Source: Pseudorhodobacter ferrugineus DSM 5888
GTDB lineage: Bacteria; Pseudomonadota; Alphaproteobacteria; Rhodobacterales; Rhodobacteraceae
Direction of reading: 5' to 3'
Length of the DNA: 64,000 nucleotides
Assembly: GCF_000420745.1 (NCBI RefSeq)
Contig: NZ_ATVN01000001.1
Location: 1-64,000 of the forward strand
Shown here: piece by piece, positions 1 to 7,377 of the stretch
Layout: the number at the start of each line of letters is the position of its first letter
How positions within the stretch are numbered: position 1 is the stretch's first letter
Notes under the pieces: model-generated
The model's input: only the letters and a program-made list of their open reading frames with translations
The model's database searches: none
Told to the model about the DNA's origin: nothing
Position numbers and translations under genes: made by a program

Positions 1-202
1 CCGAAACAAGCCATGCTGTCAGCTGAGTGACATACGGATCCAGCTTGCTCGGACGATCCGGCGTCTGAAACGCTGGCTCAACAATCCCCTCCCGCAAATA
101 CTTCTTGATCGTGTTGCGCGAGATGCCCGTGCGCCGCGCGATCTCGCGAATGGGCATCTTCTCTCGCAGCGCCCATCCCCGGATAACTTTTAAAAAACTC
201 AT
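1..202 (-). CDS. istA: IstA-like transposase of IS21 family, N-terminal part
   Basis: This is a partial gene: about 67 N-terminal residues are visible and the rest lies off the window edge. IstA is the DDE transposase of IS21 elements and normally works with the IstB ATPase encoded downstream. The visible part has a helix-turn-helix with the words REIARRTGISRNTIKKYLR (about residues 19-37). It is followed by KLDPYVTQLTAWL, the usual link into the next DNA-binding helix of IstA. The ATG at 200-202 is chosen because it opens the conserved N-terminus. Confidence 0.8.
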   Translation of the reverse strand, partial: MSFLKVIRGWALREKMPIREIARRTGISRNTIKKYLREGIVEPAFQTPDRPSKLDPYVTQLTAWLVS

Positions 203-308
203 GTCTATCACTCCAAGTGCCCCCAGCTGATTCAAGCTGAGGCAAGGTTGCACATGGGTCAGTTCTCAGTGACAATTTTTGCTGTTGCCGGGTCAGTTCT
301 CAGTGACA
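1..308 (-). mobile_element. IS21-family insertion sequence, one end only
   Basis: This is the istA-side end of an IS21-family element that continues beyond base 1. It holds the start of an IstA transposase and a terminal region with two direct copies of a 21-base repeat. The outer edge is placed at 308 because tnpC of the flanking IS66 element stops matching its family there and the sequence on the minus strand begins TGTCACTGAGAAC. The element therefore sits inside an IS66 copy. The other end and the target duplication lie outside the window. Confidence 0.8.
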
Positions 309-310
309 AT
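256..310. repeat. Two direct copies of the IS21-type terminal repeat
   Basis: The 21-base word beginning gggtcagttctcag occurs at 256-276 and again at 290-310, with 13 bases between. Multiple short direct repeats at each end are typical of IS21-family elements and are thought to bind the transposase. The outer copy runs two or so bases past the proposed element edge, so the exact boundary is uncertain by a few bases. Confidence 0.8.
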
Positions 311-919
311 CAACACCAATAATGCCTCAGACGGCAGACCACTCTCGATGATATGGTTCGGGGCCAAGGCCTGGATGACACCGTCCCAGCCTTTGAACGC
401 GTATTTCGGGCGGCGGGTGATGATGACCCGGAACTTCGCCGGGATTACATCCAGCCGTTCGGCCACGTCTTCGCCAATGAGCACCTTCTGCTTGCCGGCA
501 TGTTCTGGCAGGTCGTCAGGCTCAATGACCACTTCGACACGCTCGAGATGCGGTGGGAAGCCTTTACGTGGCCGGGGTGACCGCTTCTCGTGTGAAGCCT
601 GGCCCTTGCCGATCTGCGCCCGCAGGGCCGAGATACCCGTCTCGATCTCCTCGAAGAGGAAAGCCTGCTGCGCATCCTCATCACCCGTCGCGGCAGAACC
701 AAGTTTCTCGGACCGTCGTCCAAACCGTGCCCAATCATAAGCCTTCAGGATCTGCATCAACCGCTTGATCCGCTCATCGGCATCCGCGTTACGAGCTCTG
801 AGCGTCTGGATCTCACGCTCCAGCGCGTCCGTACGGGACGCTTGCGCCGCCATGGCGCGCACCATGGATTTCAATTGATCCATGTCATCAGGAAGGGGGG
901 ATTCACTGCTGCTCATCAC
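309..919 (-). pseudogene. tnpC: IS66 transposase TnpC, truncated by IS21 insertion
   Basis: This is the N-terminal part of the IS66 DDE transposase, roughly 200 of about 500 residues. It has an N-terminal coiled coil (about residues 15-60), the word WARFGRRSEKL typical of the TnpC N-terminal region, and the downstream section ending NHIIESGLPSEALL. There the normal continuation is replaced by four residues read from the IS21 terminus and a stop. The catalytic DDE residues are missing, so this fragment cannot transpose. The start follows tnpB by about 80 bases. Confidence 0.85.
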
Positions 920-1000
920 CTTCGATTAGAGCATGGTTCCCCTTGTTTTACTCGCGTTTTCTTCATGGAGCGGCTCAAATTATCACTCCAGCAGGACCGG

Positions 1001-1345
1001 TCAGTCGACTGTTTCGGGGCGCCGGATGGAGACCGGCCGCACCCGTTTCCAGTCCAGATCATACACCAGCGCCATCAGCTGGACAGTCTTCAGCTGAACC
1101 CGGGCATGACCGATACGGGGCCAGTAGAACCCGGCTTTCTCCAGACGCTTCGCATAAAGGCAGACCCCGCTGCCGTCCCACCAAACGACCTTGATGCGAT
1201 CCGCACGTTTCGCACGAAACACATAAAGTGCCCCGCTGAACGGGTCGCTCCCTGCATCGCGGACCAGCGCCAGCAAGCTGTCCGGTCCCTTGCGGAAGTC
1301 GACAGGGTGGCTGGCGAGGAAGACCTTCACGCCGGACGGGATCAT
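1001..1345 (-). CDS. tnpB: IS66 accessory protein TnpB
   Basis: This is an IS66 Orf2 protein of about 114 residues, the usual length. Typical words are VFLASHPVDFRKG near the N-terminus, then ALYVFRAKRADRIKVVWWDGSG and a C-terminal KRLEKAGFYWP. Its role in transposition is required in tested IS66 elements but mechanistically unclear. The start is placed at the ATG of 1343-1345, which overlaps the tnpA stop in an ATGA arrangement and suggests translational coupling. A longer reading from 1375 would only add residues overlapping tnpA. Confidence 0.88.
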   Translation of the reverse strand: MIPSGVKVFLASHPVDFRKGPDSLLALVRDAGSDPFSGALYVFRAKRADRIKVVWWDGSGVCLYAKRLEKAGFYWPRIGHARVQLKTVQLMALVYDLDWKRVRPVSIRRPETVD

Positions 1346-1716
1346 GCTGTGCGCACCGCACGAATGATCCGACACAGATCCGCTTCCCCGATATCCGGGT
1401 TGACACGAATGACTGCGTCCCCGATCACGATCTCCGTCAGTGCCTGCAGGGAGCGATGCGCTGATGCCGCCTCATCTTGGGTCCTGAGATATGCCCTGCG
1501 CCAGCCAAACAGTTGCGCCGGCGAAATCCCCAATCGACGCGCCAAAGCTGAAATATTGACCTCTGGAGCCATGGCCGCGGCGACAGCCTGCGCCTTGTAC
1601 TCATCAGACCAGCGACGACGCTCGCCCACCGGCCCACCGTCAAGACGTTCGACAACGGCCTCAATCAACTGAAAGCTACCACCCGTAGGCATAGGCGTAG
1701 GACTGGTCGTAGACAT
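1342..1716 (-). CDS. tnpA: IS66 protein TnpA (helix-turn-helix)
   Basis: This is an IS66 Orf1 protein of about 124 residues. It has an IS3/Tnp_1-like helix-turn-helix: RRWSDEYKAQAVAAAM, then ISALARRLGISPAQLFGWRR. Orf1 is thought to bind element ends. The ATG at 1716 gives the usual length; an upstream in-frame ATG at 1746 would add ten basic residues. The gene overlaps tnpB by four bases. Confidence 0.85.
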   Translation of the reverse strand: MSTTSPTPMPTGGSFQLIEAVVERLDGGPVGERRRWSDEYKAQAVAAAMAPEVNISALARRLGISPAQLFGWRRAYLRTQDEAASAHRSLQALTEIVIGDAVIRVNPDIGEADLCRIIRAVRTA

Positions 1717-1775
1717 AGAACCTCGGCGCTTGCGTGAACGTCGCAAACCTACCCCGGAATAGGCCGCCGATTAAC

Positions 1776-1799
1776 CCACGGGGCTGCCTTTTCGCTTAC
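1776..1799. repeat. IS66 terminal inverted repeat (tnpA side)
   Basis: On the minus strand the sequence starts GTAAGCGAAAAGGCAGCCCC, matching the common IS66 terminus GTAAGCG-N-rich-GCCCC. The eight bases just outside, gtcagagt at 1800-1807, would be one copy of the usual 8-bp target duplication. The second copy would be outside the window. Confidence 0.75.
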
Positions 1800-1938
1800 G
1801 TCAGAGTAGTATCCTCCCAAAAACGGTCGCTTTTGGATGTCGCTGTCAGCCGAAGTTGCCGCCTACAATCATGATATTCGCGGGTGCATTTTTTGGACGC
1901 AATGGGCACAAGCCGACCATTGCAGCGGAGCCAGTTTT

Positions 1939-2523
1939 TTAGGCACCAGTAGCTGTATGCTGACCCACCTCGCGCTTTATAATAGCGGCAGCGAGCTTTG
2001 AGCTCCGGTCGATCAAGCTGGCGATTTTCTGGTTGAGCCCCTCCGTGAACGGTGTGGTCAATGCAATCGATGCCTTGCCGTGCTGAATCATCGGCACAAG
2101 GTTGAACACTTCGCCTTTGTCATTCAGCTCGGGATGGAGCCAGAACGGTTTGTGCGCCATCGAGTTGCGAATGGTGCGCAGTTCGGTGAGGTCACCCCGG
2201 AGGTTGTTCACCTCATCTTTGGTCAGGAAATGCGGGGCAATCAGCAGCACCACGTTGATACGTCGGTCGAAGGTGAGCGTTGTTAGCAGCCCTTCGTCAA
2301 ATGCAGTTTGCACTTCGTCGCGCTCAACTCTGTCACCAAGCATGAAGTAAACAATTGCTGCGCTCAAATGGCGCTCGATGGTGAAGACGCCACCAAGCAC
2401 CCCGCCACGCACCTGCCGCACCCACTCGTAGATCGACTTGTGGCGAGCATCCATGTCGAAGCCTTCAGCCTCTGGCTTAGGTCCGTTAGGGCCCCAATTT
2501 GACGCACCATCTTCAATCATCAT
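1939..2523 (-). CDS. HEPN-like protein of unknown function
   Basis: This is a soluble protein of about 194 residues with no signal peptide or membrane segment. It appears largely helical. Near residue 120 it carries RTIRNSMAH, which fits the R-x4-6-H motif of HEPN-superfamily ribonucleases and substrate-binding helices. The motif is short and could occur by chance. The gene stands alone between an IS66 end and a metabolic operon, on a minus-strand AT-richer stretch, which fits an acquired accessory gene. I see no partner nucleotidyltransferase of a HEPN/MNT pair. A shorter start at Met24 (MDARHKSIYEWV) is possible. Confidence 0.5.
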   Translation of the reverse strand: MMIEDGASNWGPNGPKPEAEGFDMDARHKSIYEWVRQVRGGVLGGVFTIERHLSAAIVYFMLGDRVERDEVQTAFDEGLLTTLTFDRRINVVLLIAPHFLTKDEVNNLRGDLTELRTIRNSMAHKPFWLHPELNDKGEVFNLVPMIQHGKASIALTTPFTEGLNQKIASLIDRSSKLAAAIIKREVGQHTATGA

Positions 2524-2818
2524 TGCTTATCGTTCATTAACTTTACGAACGCCGAAAGCGTGGCGGATTATTCGATGAATGTCAGATATAAGCAGAAAGC
2601 GCGACCACGTTCTGCGAGTTTTCAGCGTCCGTTCTCTGCACATAGTTGATACTCGGGTGATATACCAAAAACCCTCGTTTTGGAAACATATAGAAATAGC
2701 CGCGTTTGATGCCACCAAAAACCCCGTTCAAAACCGGCGCAGTTGTTGAAGGTTTTTTCTCACCTGTGAGGAACGGCCTTCATGGCGCTGAGGAGGCGCT
2801 TGTGTCGTTTCCCCCACA
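2524..2818. other. Intergenic stretch, no gene seen
   Basis: About 295 bases between the HEPN-like gene and the terminator of the TRAP operon. It has no convincing open frame and is AT-richer than its surroundings. It presumably holds the promoter of the HEPN-like gene near 2524-2600. The short frames here lack a ribosome-binding site and family resemblance. Confidence 0.5.
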
Positions 2819-2853
2819 AACAAAAACGGCGCGCGGGTTGCACTGCGCGCCGT
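2819..2853 (-). terminator. Rho-independent terminator of TRAP operon
   Basis: On the minus strand a perfect 9-bp stem ACGGCGCGC / GCGCGCCGT (2845-2853 with 2826-2834) closes a 10-base loop and is followed by TTTTTGTTTG. It lies 21 bases past the dctP stop. The stem is identical to the one after the second dctP at 15933-15963. Confidence 0.9.
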
Positions 2854-2873
2854 CTTATTTTCGTCTTTAACGC

Positions 2874-3932
2874 TTACTTCAGCTCAGTCGCGCGTTCTGC
2901 ATCAACCACGCCTTGGGCGGTTGCCACGGCTGCCATGAACGCATCCAGTGTTTCTGGGCCGCCTTTGACTGAGGACTTGAACCATTCGAACACTGGCGCG
3001 GCGGCGGCTTTGAAGGCGGCTTTTTCATCGGCGGTTGGAACGTAGATGTCACCACCAGCGGCCTTGAAATCAGCATAAGCCTGAATTTCCTTACGCTTTG
3101 GGCTGGCGAAAGTGGCTTGTTGCAGGGCGGCAAAGCCATCCAGCACGACCATTTTCTGCGCGTCGGTCATGCTGGCGAAACGGTCTTGGCCCATCCACCA
3201 GAAAGCCCCCATGTAGGAGTGGCCATCCAGCGTCAGGTATTTCAGGCCGGCATCAGGGAACTTCATGTTCATGATGTCGGTGATGCCGTTTGCGGTGCCT
3301 TCAACCACGCCGGTTTGCAGCGAGGTGAACAGTTCTGGCCATGCGATTGGGGTTGGCGATGCACCCACGGCGCGGGCGGATTCCTGTGGCAGATCGGCAG
3401 GCACAGTGCGCATTTTCAGGCCTGCAAGGTCGGCAGGGCCCATGACGCGCTTTTTGGTGTTGGCATAGTTGCGCCAGCCGCCGGTGTTGCCGATGGTCAT
3501 CAAGCGGATTTTATCGCCCGAGTCTGCCATAACCATGCCGCGCAGTTTCGACGTAAAGTCGGTGCTGGTCAGCACGGTTTCGGCGACGCGGTCGTCCGAC
3601 ATCAGGTAGGGCAGATCGAGGACCTGAATGTAGGGGAACAGGCCAGCAGCGCCGCCCGAAGTGGAGATATAGATGTCGATGGAGCCATCGGCCACGCCGG
3701 CCAAGCATTCATCGCCCTTGCCGCACAGCTGGGTGCCGATGAACAGTTCCACGGCGATATCGCCGTTGGACGCATTTTCGACATAGTTTTTGAAGACGAC
3801 AAGGCCGTCATAATCTTCGTCGTTTTCGTTCGAGTTTGCGGTGGCGCGCAGAGTGATGGATTGCGCCATTGCCATGCTGGTTGTGCCTGCCAAAAGGGTG
3901 GCGAGCAGTAGTGTTTTGATGGTGTTTTTCAT
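2874..3932 (-). CDS. dctP: TRAP transporter substrate-binding protein (DctP family)
   Basis: This is the periplasmic solute receptor of a tripartite ATP-independent periplasmic (TRAP) importer, 352 residues. It has a signal peptide of about 23 residues ending AMA-Q. The body shows the DctP fold, with the conserved stretch MRTVPADLPQESARAVGASP around the ligand-contacting arginine and PELFTSLQTGVVEG further on. It is the last gene of a minus-strand operon (monooxygenase, aldo/keto reductase, flavin reductase, DctQ, DctM, DctP) and has its own ribosome-binding site (gggagaga). The ligand cannot be read from sequence; the neighbours suggest an organic acid that is then oxidised. Confidence 0.92.
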   Translation of the reverse strand: MKNTIKTLLLATLLAGTTSMAMAQSITLRATANSNENDEDYDGLVVFKNYVENASNGDIAVELFIGTQLCGKGDECLAGVADGSIDIYISTSGGAAGLFPYIQVLDLPYLMSDDRVAETVLTSTDFTSKLRGMVMADSGDKIRLMTIGNTGGWRNYANTKKRVMGPADLAGLKMRTVPADLPQESARAVGASPTPIAWPELFTSLQTGVVEGTANGITDIMNMKFPDAGLKYLTLDGHSYMGAFWWMGQDRFASMTDAQKMVVLDGFAALQQATFASPKRKEIQAYADFKAAGGDIYVPTADEKAAFKAAAAPVFEWFKSSVKGGPETLDAFMAAVATAQGVVDAERATELK

Positions 3933-3970
3933 TGGTCTTCTCTCCCTAAGTCGTTTGGTTAGTTGGTTGG

Positions 3971-5260
3971 TTACTGGACGAACCCGAAAAATCGGGGGAC
4001 GGCTAGGCTTATCTCGGGGATGAAAGTGATCATGAAGATCACGATGATTTCAACCGCGAGAAAGGGTAGGGTGGCCTTGGCGATGGTTTCGACGCGCAGG
4101 CCGGACACCGAGGAGGTGACGAACAGAACAAGGCCCATGGGGGGCGTCAGCAGGCCGACAGTTAGGTTGACGGCCATGATGATAGCGAAATGGACACTAT
4201 CGACGCCCAACGAGGTAAAGATCGGCCCAAGGATGGGGCCAAGGATAATGATCGCGGGGCCTGCGTCAAGGAACATGCCGACGATGAACAGCAGCAGATT
4301 GATGAGGAACAACAGGATCAGCGGGTTGTCGGACAGGCCAAGAATGATCGATGCCAGCAGTTCGGGTGTGTGGCTGAGGCTGGCTACGGTTTTGAACGCC
4401 ATTGCGGCGCCGACAAGAAGAAGAACCACGGCGGATGTCATGCCTGCGTTGGTCAGGACCTCGGGAAGGTCGCGCAGGTGCAGGGTGCGCATGACGAACA
4501 GGCCGATAAGAGTGGAATAGCCCACAGCGACGGCTGCCGCCTCGGTCGGGGTGAAGACGCCGAGGAGGATGCCGCCCATGATGATGACGGGGGTCATCAG
4601 GGGCCAGACGGCCTTGAGGCTGGCCTGTCCGCGTTGGCCCCATGTGGCGCGGGTTGTGCGGGCGGGCAGGTCGTATTTATCGGCGAGGAAGTGGATCATC
4701 AGCATTAGACCGCCGCCCATCAGCAAGCCCGGCACGATGCCTGCAAGGAACAGGGCGGCCACGCTTTCGCCCATGACATAGGCGTAAATGATCATGATGC
4801 CGGATGGGGGGATGATGGGGCCGATGATCGACGAAGCGGCGGTGATGGCAGCGGCAAAGCTGCGGGTGTAGCCTTGTTTTTCCATCGCGGGGATCAGCAT
4901 TGACCCCAGCGCCGACACGTCGGCCACAGCCGAGCCGGAGAGGCCTGCAAAGAGCATAGAGGACAAGACGTTCACATGGGCCAGACCGCCGCGCAGGTGG
5001 CCCATCATGGCTTGTGAAAATTCGACCAAGCGCAGGGTGATGTTGGAGCGGTTCATCACCTCGCCCGCCAGCATGAAGAACGGAATCGCCATGAGCGGGA
5101 AGCTGTCCATGCCGTTATAGACATTGCGGTAGAGCAGCACGATGTCGCGTTCTTGGCCGTTGAGCCAGAGCAGGATCGCGGGGGCGGCGATGAGGCCAAA
5201 GAACACTGGCAGCCCGAACAGCAGCAGGACGAGGAACAGGGGGAGGAAAAGAGACAGCAT
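3971..5260 (-). CDS. dctM: TRAP transporter large permease DctM
   Basis: This is the large membrane subunit of the TRAP importer, 429 residues with about 12 hydrophobic segments, the normal DctM size. It uses the sodium gradient to move substrate delivered by DctP. Family words include PFFMLAGEVMNRSNIT near residue 60, AGLSGSAVADVSALGS near 105, and FTPTEAAAVAVGYS near 235. Its start ATG shares one base with the DctQ stop (TAATG at 5258-5262), so the two are probably translationally coupled. Confidence 0.93.
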   Translation of the reverse strand: MLSLFLPLFLVLLLFGLPVFFGLIAAPAILLWLNGQERDIVLLYRNVYNGMDSFPLMAIPFFMLAGEVMNRSNITLRLVEFSQAMMGHLRGGLAHVNVLSSMLFAGLSGSAVADVSALGSMLIPAMEKQGYTRSFAAAITAASSIIGPIIPPSGIMIIYAYVMGESVAALFLAGIVPGLLMGGGLMLMIHFLADKYDLPARTTRATWGQRGQASLKAVWPLMTPVIIMGGILLGVFTPTEAAAVAVGYSTLIGLFVMRTLHLRDLPEVLTNAGMTSAVVLLLVGAAMAFKTVASLSHTPELLASIILGLSDNPLILLFLINLLLFIVGMFLDAGPAIIILGPILGPIFTSLGVDSVHFAIIMAVNLTVGLLTPPMGLVLFVTSSVSGLRVETIAKATLPFLAVEIIVIFMITFIPEISLAVPRFFGFVQ

Positions 5261-5850
5261 TATTCGGCCCCCCCCATTGCGGCGTGCGGGATGGCGATAA
5301 GCTGATTGGCGCGGCCCGAAAGCGTGAGCAGGCTGCGCAGGATCAGTTCAATGCAGACCGATATCAGCATGGCAAGGCCCACCACCAGCGACAGCATCAT
5401 CCAGGATTTGGGCACCTTGGCCCATGTGGAAAGGTCGAATGCGGTGGGGTAGTGCAGGCTGTCCGTGGCGAAACGGCCGCCGAGGCCTGTCACCTCGGAC
5501 CAGCCGATCTGGACGCCGACGACCATGACGGTCAGCGACAGGCCCAAGAGCAGCAGCGACAGGATGGCCGATGGGGCGGGTGGCAGCAGGCGGGTTAGCA
5601 TTTCGATAGATACAAACCCGCCGCGGCGAAAGGCAGTGGGGGCCATGAGGCCGGTCATCCAGAGCATCAGGAACCGCGCCGCCTCTTCCGGCCAGGCGAG
5701 CGCATTGCCGAGGACATAGCGGAAGAACACCTGTAGGAGGATGACGATAACCATCACGGCCACCATGCCAGCCCCCGCGCGGCGGCCAAAGGTCAGTAGG
5801 GCGGCGTTCACCATCCCCAGCCCATTGGTCAGACCCAGCACTGCGCCCAT
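5260..5850 (-). CDS. dctQ: TRAP transporter small permease DctQ
   Basis: This is the small membrane subunit of the TRAP importer, about 196 residues with four transmembrane segments. The typical DctQ words VFFRYVLGNALAWPEEAARF and LMLWMTGL lie in the first third. The start at 5850 is preferred because GGGAGGG sits seven bases upstream and the protein then has normal length. An upstream in-frame ATG at 6021 would overlap the flavin reductase gene. It pairs with DctM just downstream. Confidence 0.88.
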   Translation of the reverse strand: MGAVLGLTNGLGMVNAALLTFGRRAGAGMVAVMVIVILLQVFFRYVLGNALAWPEEAARFLMLWMTGLMAPTAFRRGGFVSIEMLTRLLPPAPSAILSLLLLGLSLTVMVVGVQIGWSEVTGLGGRFATDSLHYPTAFDLSTWAKVPKSWMMLSLVVGLAMLISVCIELILRSLLTLSGRANQLIAIPHAAMGGAE

Positions 5851-5941
5851 GGCGCGTCCCTCCCTAATACCCGCCCAGCCTTTGTGGCCGGTGCGTCCCT
5901 TTTGTCTGTTTGCCCTCTTATTGGGGCATTCAGCCGTCTTA

Positions 5942-6490
5942 TCAGTCGGCGGTAAACCCGCCGTACTGACCTTGTGTAAACACCAGTGGCGCGCCTGTGC
6001 CTTTGGCGCAGCGCACCACACGGCCCACGACGATCAGGTGATCGCCTCCATCATGGGTCGCGTGTTGTTCGCAGTCAAACCGCGCCAATGTGCCGGGTAA
6101 TAGCGGCACGCCTTCGTCATTGCGGTGATAGGACATGCCTTCAAACCCCAAACCGCCACGGATAAAGCGTTGGATCAGGTCGGTTTGGTTATGGGCCAGC
6201 ACGTGAATGGCATAGTGCTGCGCCGTGGCATAATGGGCAAAGCGCGACGATGATTTGGCCGGCGACCACAGCACCAAAGGCGGGTCCATCGACAGGCTGG
6301 CAAAGCTGTTGGCGGTAAAGCCCATTGGACCATCGGCGGATTGCACCGTGACGATGGTCACACCCGTGGCAAAACACCCTAGCGCATCGCGAAATTCGCG
6401 GGCATTGGCGGCATCGGGGACAAAGCTGGTTTCGGCCAGCGTTGCCACGTTTGGCATTTGATCGGCGGAAACAAGGTTATCTGGCATCAT
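5942..6490 (-). CDS. Flavin reductase-like FMN-binding protein
   Basis: This is a split-barrel flavin reductase of about 182 residues. Family words are FRDALGCFATGVTIVT (about residue 32) and GFTANSFASLSMDPPLVLW (about 57-75), then HYAIHVLAHNQ. Such enzymes use NAD(P)H to reduce FMN or FAD and hand it to a partner monooxygenase. The LLM-class monooxygenase two genes upstream is the obvious partner. The start overlaps the aldo/keto reductase stop by four bases (ATGA). A preceding Met (MM) makes the start ambiguous by one codon. Confidence 0.9.
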   Translation of the reverse strand: MMPDNLVSADQMPNVATLAETSFVPDAANAREFRDALGCFATGVTIVTVQSADGPMGFTANSFASLSMDPPLVLWSPAKSSSRFAHYATAQHYAIHVLAHNQTDLIQRFIRGGLGFEGMSYHRNDEGVPLLPGTLARFDCEQHATHDGGDHLIVVGRVVRCAKGTGAPLVFTQGQYGGFTAD

Positions 6491-7377
6491 GCAACCTCAT
6501 GCCCCAGCATCAGGGTATAAAGTTCAAACCATGTTTGACGGTCCATCTGAATGTCCATTGCCGTGCCGATGGTGTCGATCCGCGACAAGCTGTTGGTGCC
6601 CATGACCGGAATGATGCGCGCAGGGTGGCGCAACAACCATGCCACGGCGGCGGCGGACCAATCGGAGCCATAAGTCGCGCCAATTTCTGTCAGGCGGGCG
6701 CGCAAATCCTTGCCGGATTCGGCCAGCAGACGCCCGCCTGCCAGTGGCGACCATGCCATTGGGGGGATGCCGCGTTCTTGGTGGAATGCCAGATCGCCGT
6801 TGGTGAACGCCTCATGCGCCACAAGGCTGAGTTCGATTTGGTTGGTGACCAAAGGGGTTTTCATGCCTGATTGCAGCAAGGTGAAATCCCACGGGCGGAA
6901 GTTGGACACGCCAACGGCGCGCACCTTGCCCGATGCAACCAGCGCGTCCAATGCGGCACCCGTTTCCATATGGTCCATCAACGGGTCGGGCCGGTGGATC
7001 AGCAGCAGGTCGATATGGTCAATCGCCATATCCGTCAGGCTGGCATCGACGCTTGCGTTGATATGGGCTGCGGACGTGTCGTAATGCTTGACCCGCGCGC
7101 CTGCGTGGCGGCCAACGGGGGCGACAATATCGCATTTTGTGATGATTTCCATTGTGTCGCGCAGATGGGGGGCCGCGCGCAAGGCGTGGCCCAACAATGC
7201 CTCGGCTGTATAGCCGCCATAGATATCGGCTTGGTCAAAGGTGGTGATACCTTGGGCCAAGCAGGATTCGATTTTTGCCTGCACGTTTTTGGCGCTGGTG
7301 TCGGTATCATCGCCCAGCCGCCACATGCCATAGACAAGGCGTGACAGGTCGATGTTGCCCAGTGAAATCCGTTCCAT
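6487..7377 (-). CDS. Aldo/keto reductase
   Basis: This is an NAD(P)H-dependent aldo/keto reductase of 296 residues with a TIM-barrel sequence pattern. The catalytic tetrad is visible: D48 and Y53 in TTFDQADIYGGY, K81 in EIITKCD, H128 in HIDLLLIHRPDP. The overall pattern is closest to the YdhF-like oxidoreductase group. It reduces a carbonyl or oxidises the alcohol. Its start shares one base with the stop of the upstream monooxygenase, and its end overlaps the flavin reductase, so it belongs to the same transcript. It probably handles an aldehyde or ketone released by the monooxygenase; that is inference. Confidence 0.92.
   Translation of the reverse strand: MERISLGNIDLSRLVYGMWRLGDDTDTSAKNVQAKIESCLAQGITTFDQADIYGGYTAEALLGHALRAAPHLRDTMEIITKCDIVAPVGRHAGARVKHYDTSAAHINASVDASLTDMAIDHIDLLLIHRPDPLMDHMETGAALDALVASGKVRAVGVSNFRPWDFTLLQSGMKTPLVTNQIELSLVAHEAFTNGDLAFHQERGIPPMAWSPLAGGRLLAESGKDLRARLTEIGATYGSDWSAAAVAWLLRHPARIIPVMGTNSLSRIDTIGTAMDIQMDRQTWFELYTLMLGHEVA

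Larger units (their letters stand above)
309..1799 (-). mobile_element. IS66-family insertion sequence, interrupted by IS21-type element
   Basis: Three genes in the canonical IS66 order read on the minus strand: tnpA, tnpB, then tnpC. The end beside tnpA carries the family-typical terminus, read on the minus strand as GTAAGCG..., ending at 1799. The far end is absent because an IS21-family element has inserted in tnpC at about 308. The element is therefore not autonomous in its present form, unless the missing part of tnpC resumes upstream of the window. Confidence 0.85.

Noticed and set aside
309-919. IS66 tnpC as an intact transposase gene
   Set aside because: It lacks more than half of the family length, including the catalytic DDE part, and ends in IS21 terminal sequence.
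2527-2718. Small minus-strand frame of 63 residues upstream of the HEPN-like gene
   Set aside because: No ribosome-binding site and no family-like sequence. It looks like a chance frame in AT-rich DNA.
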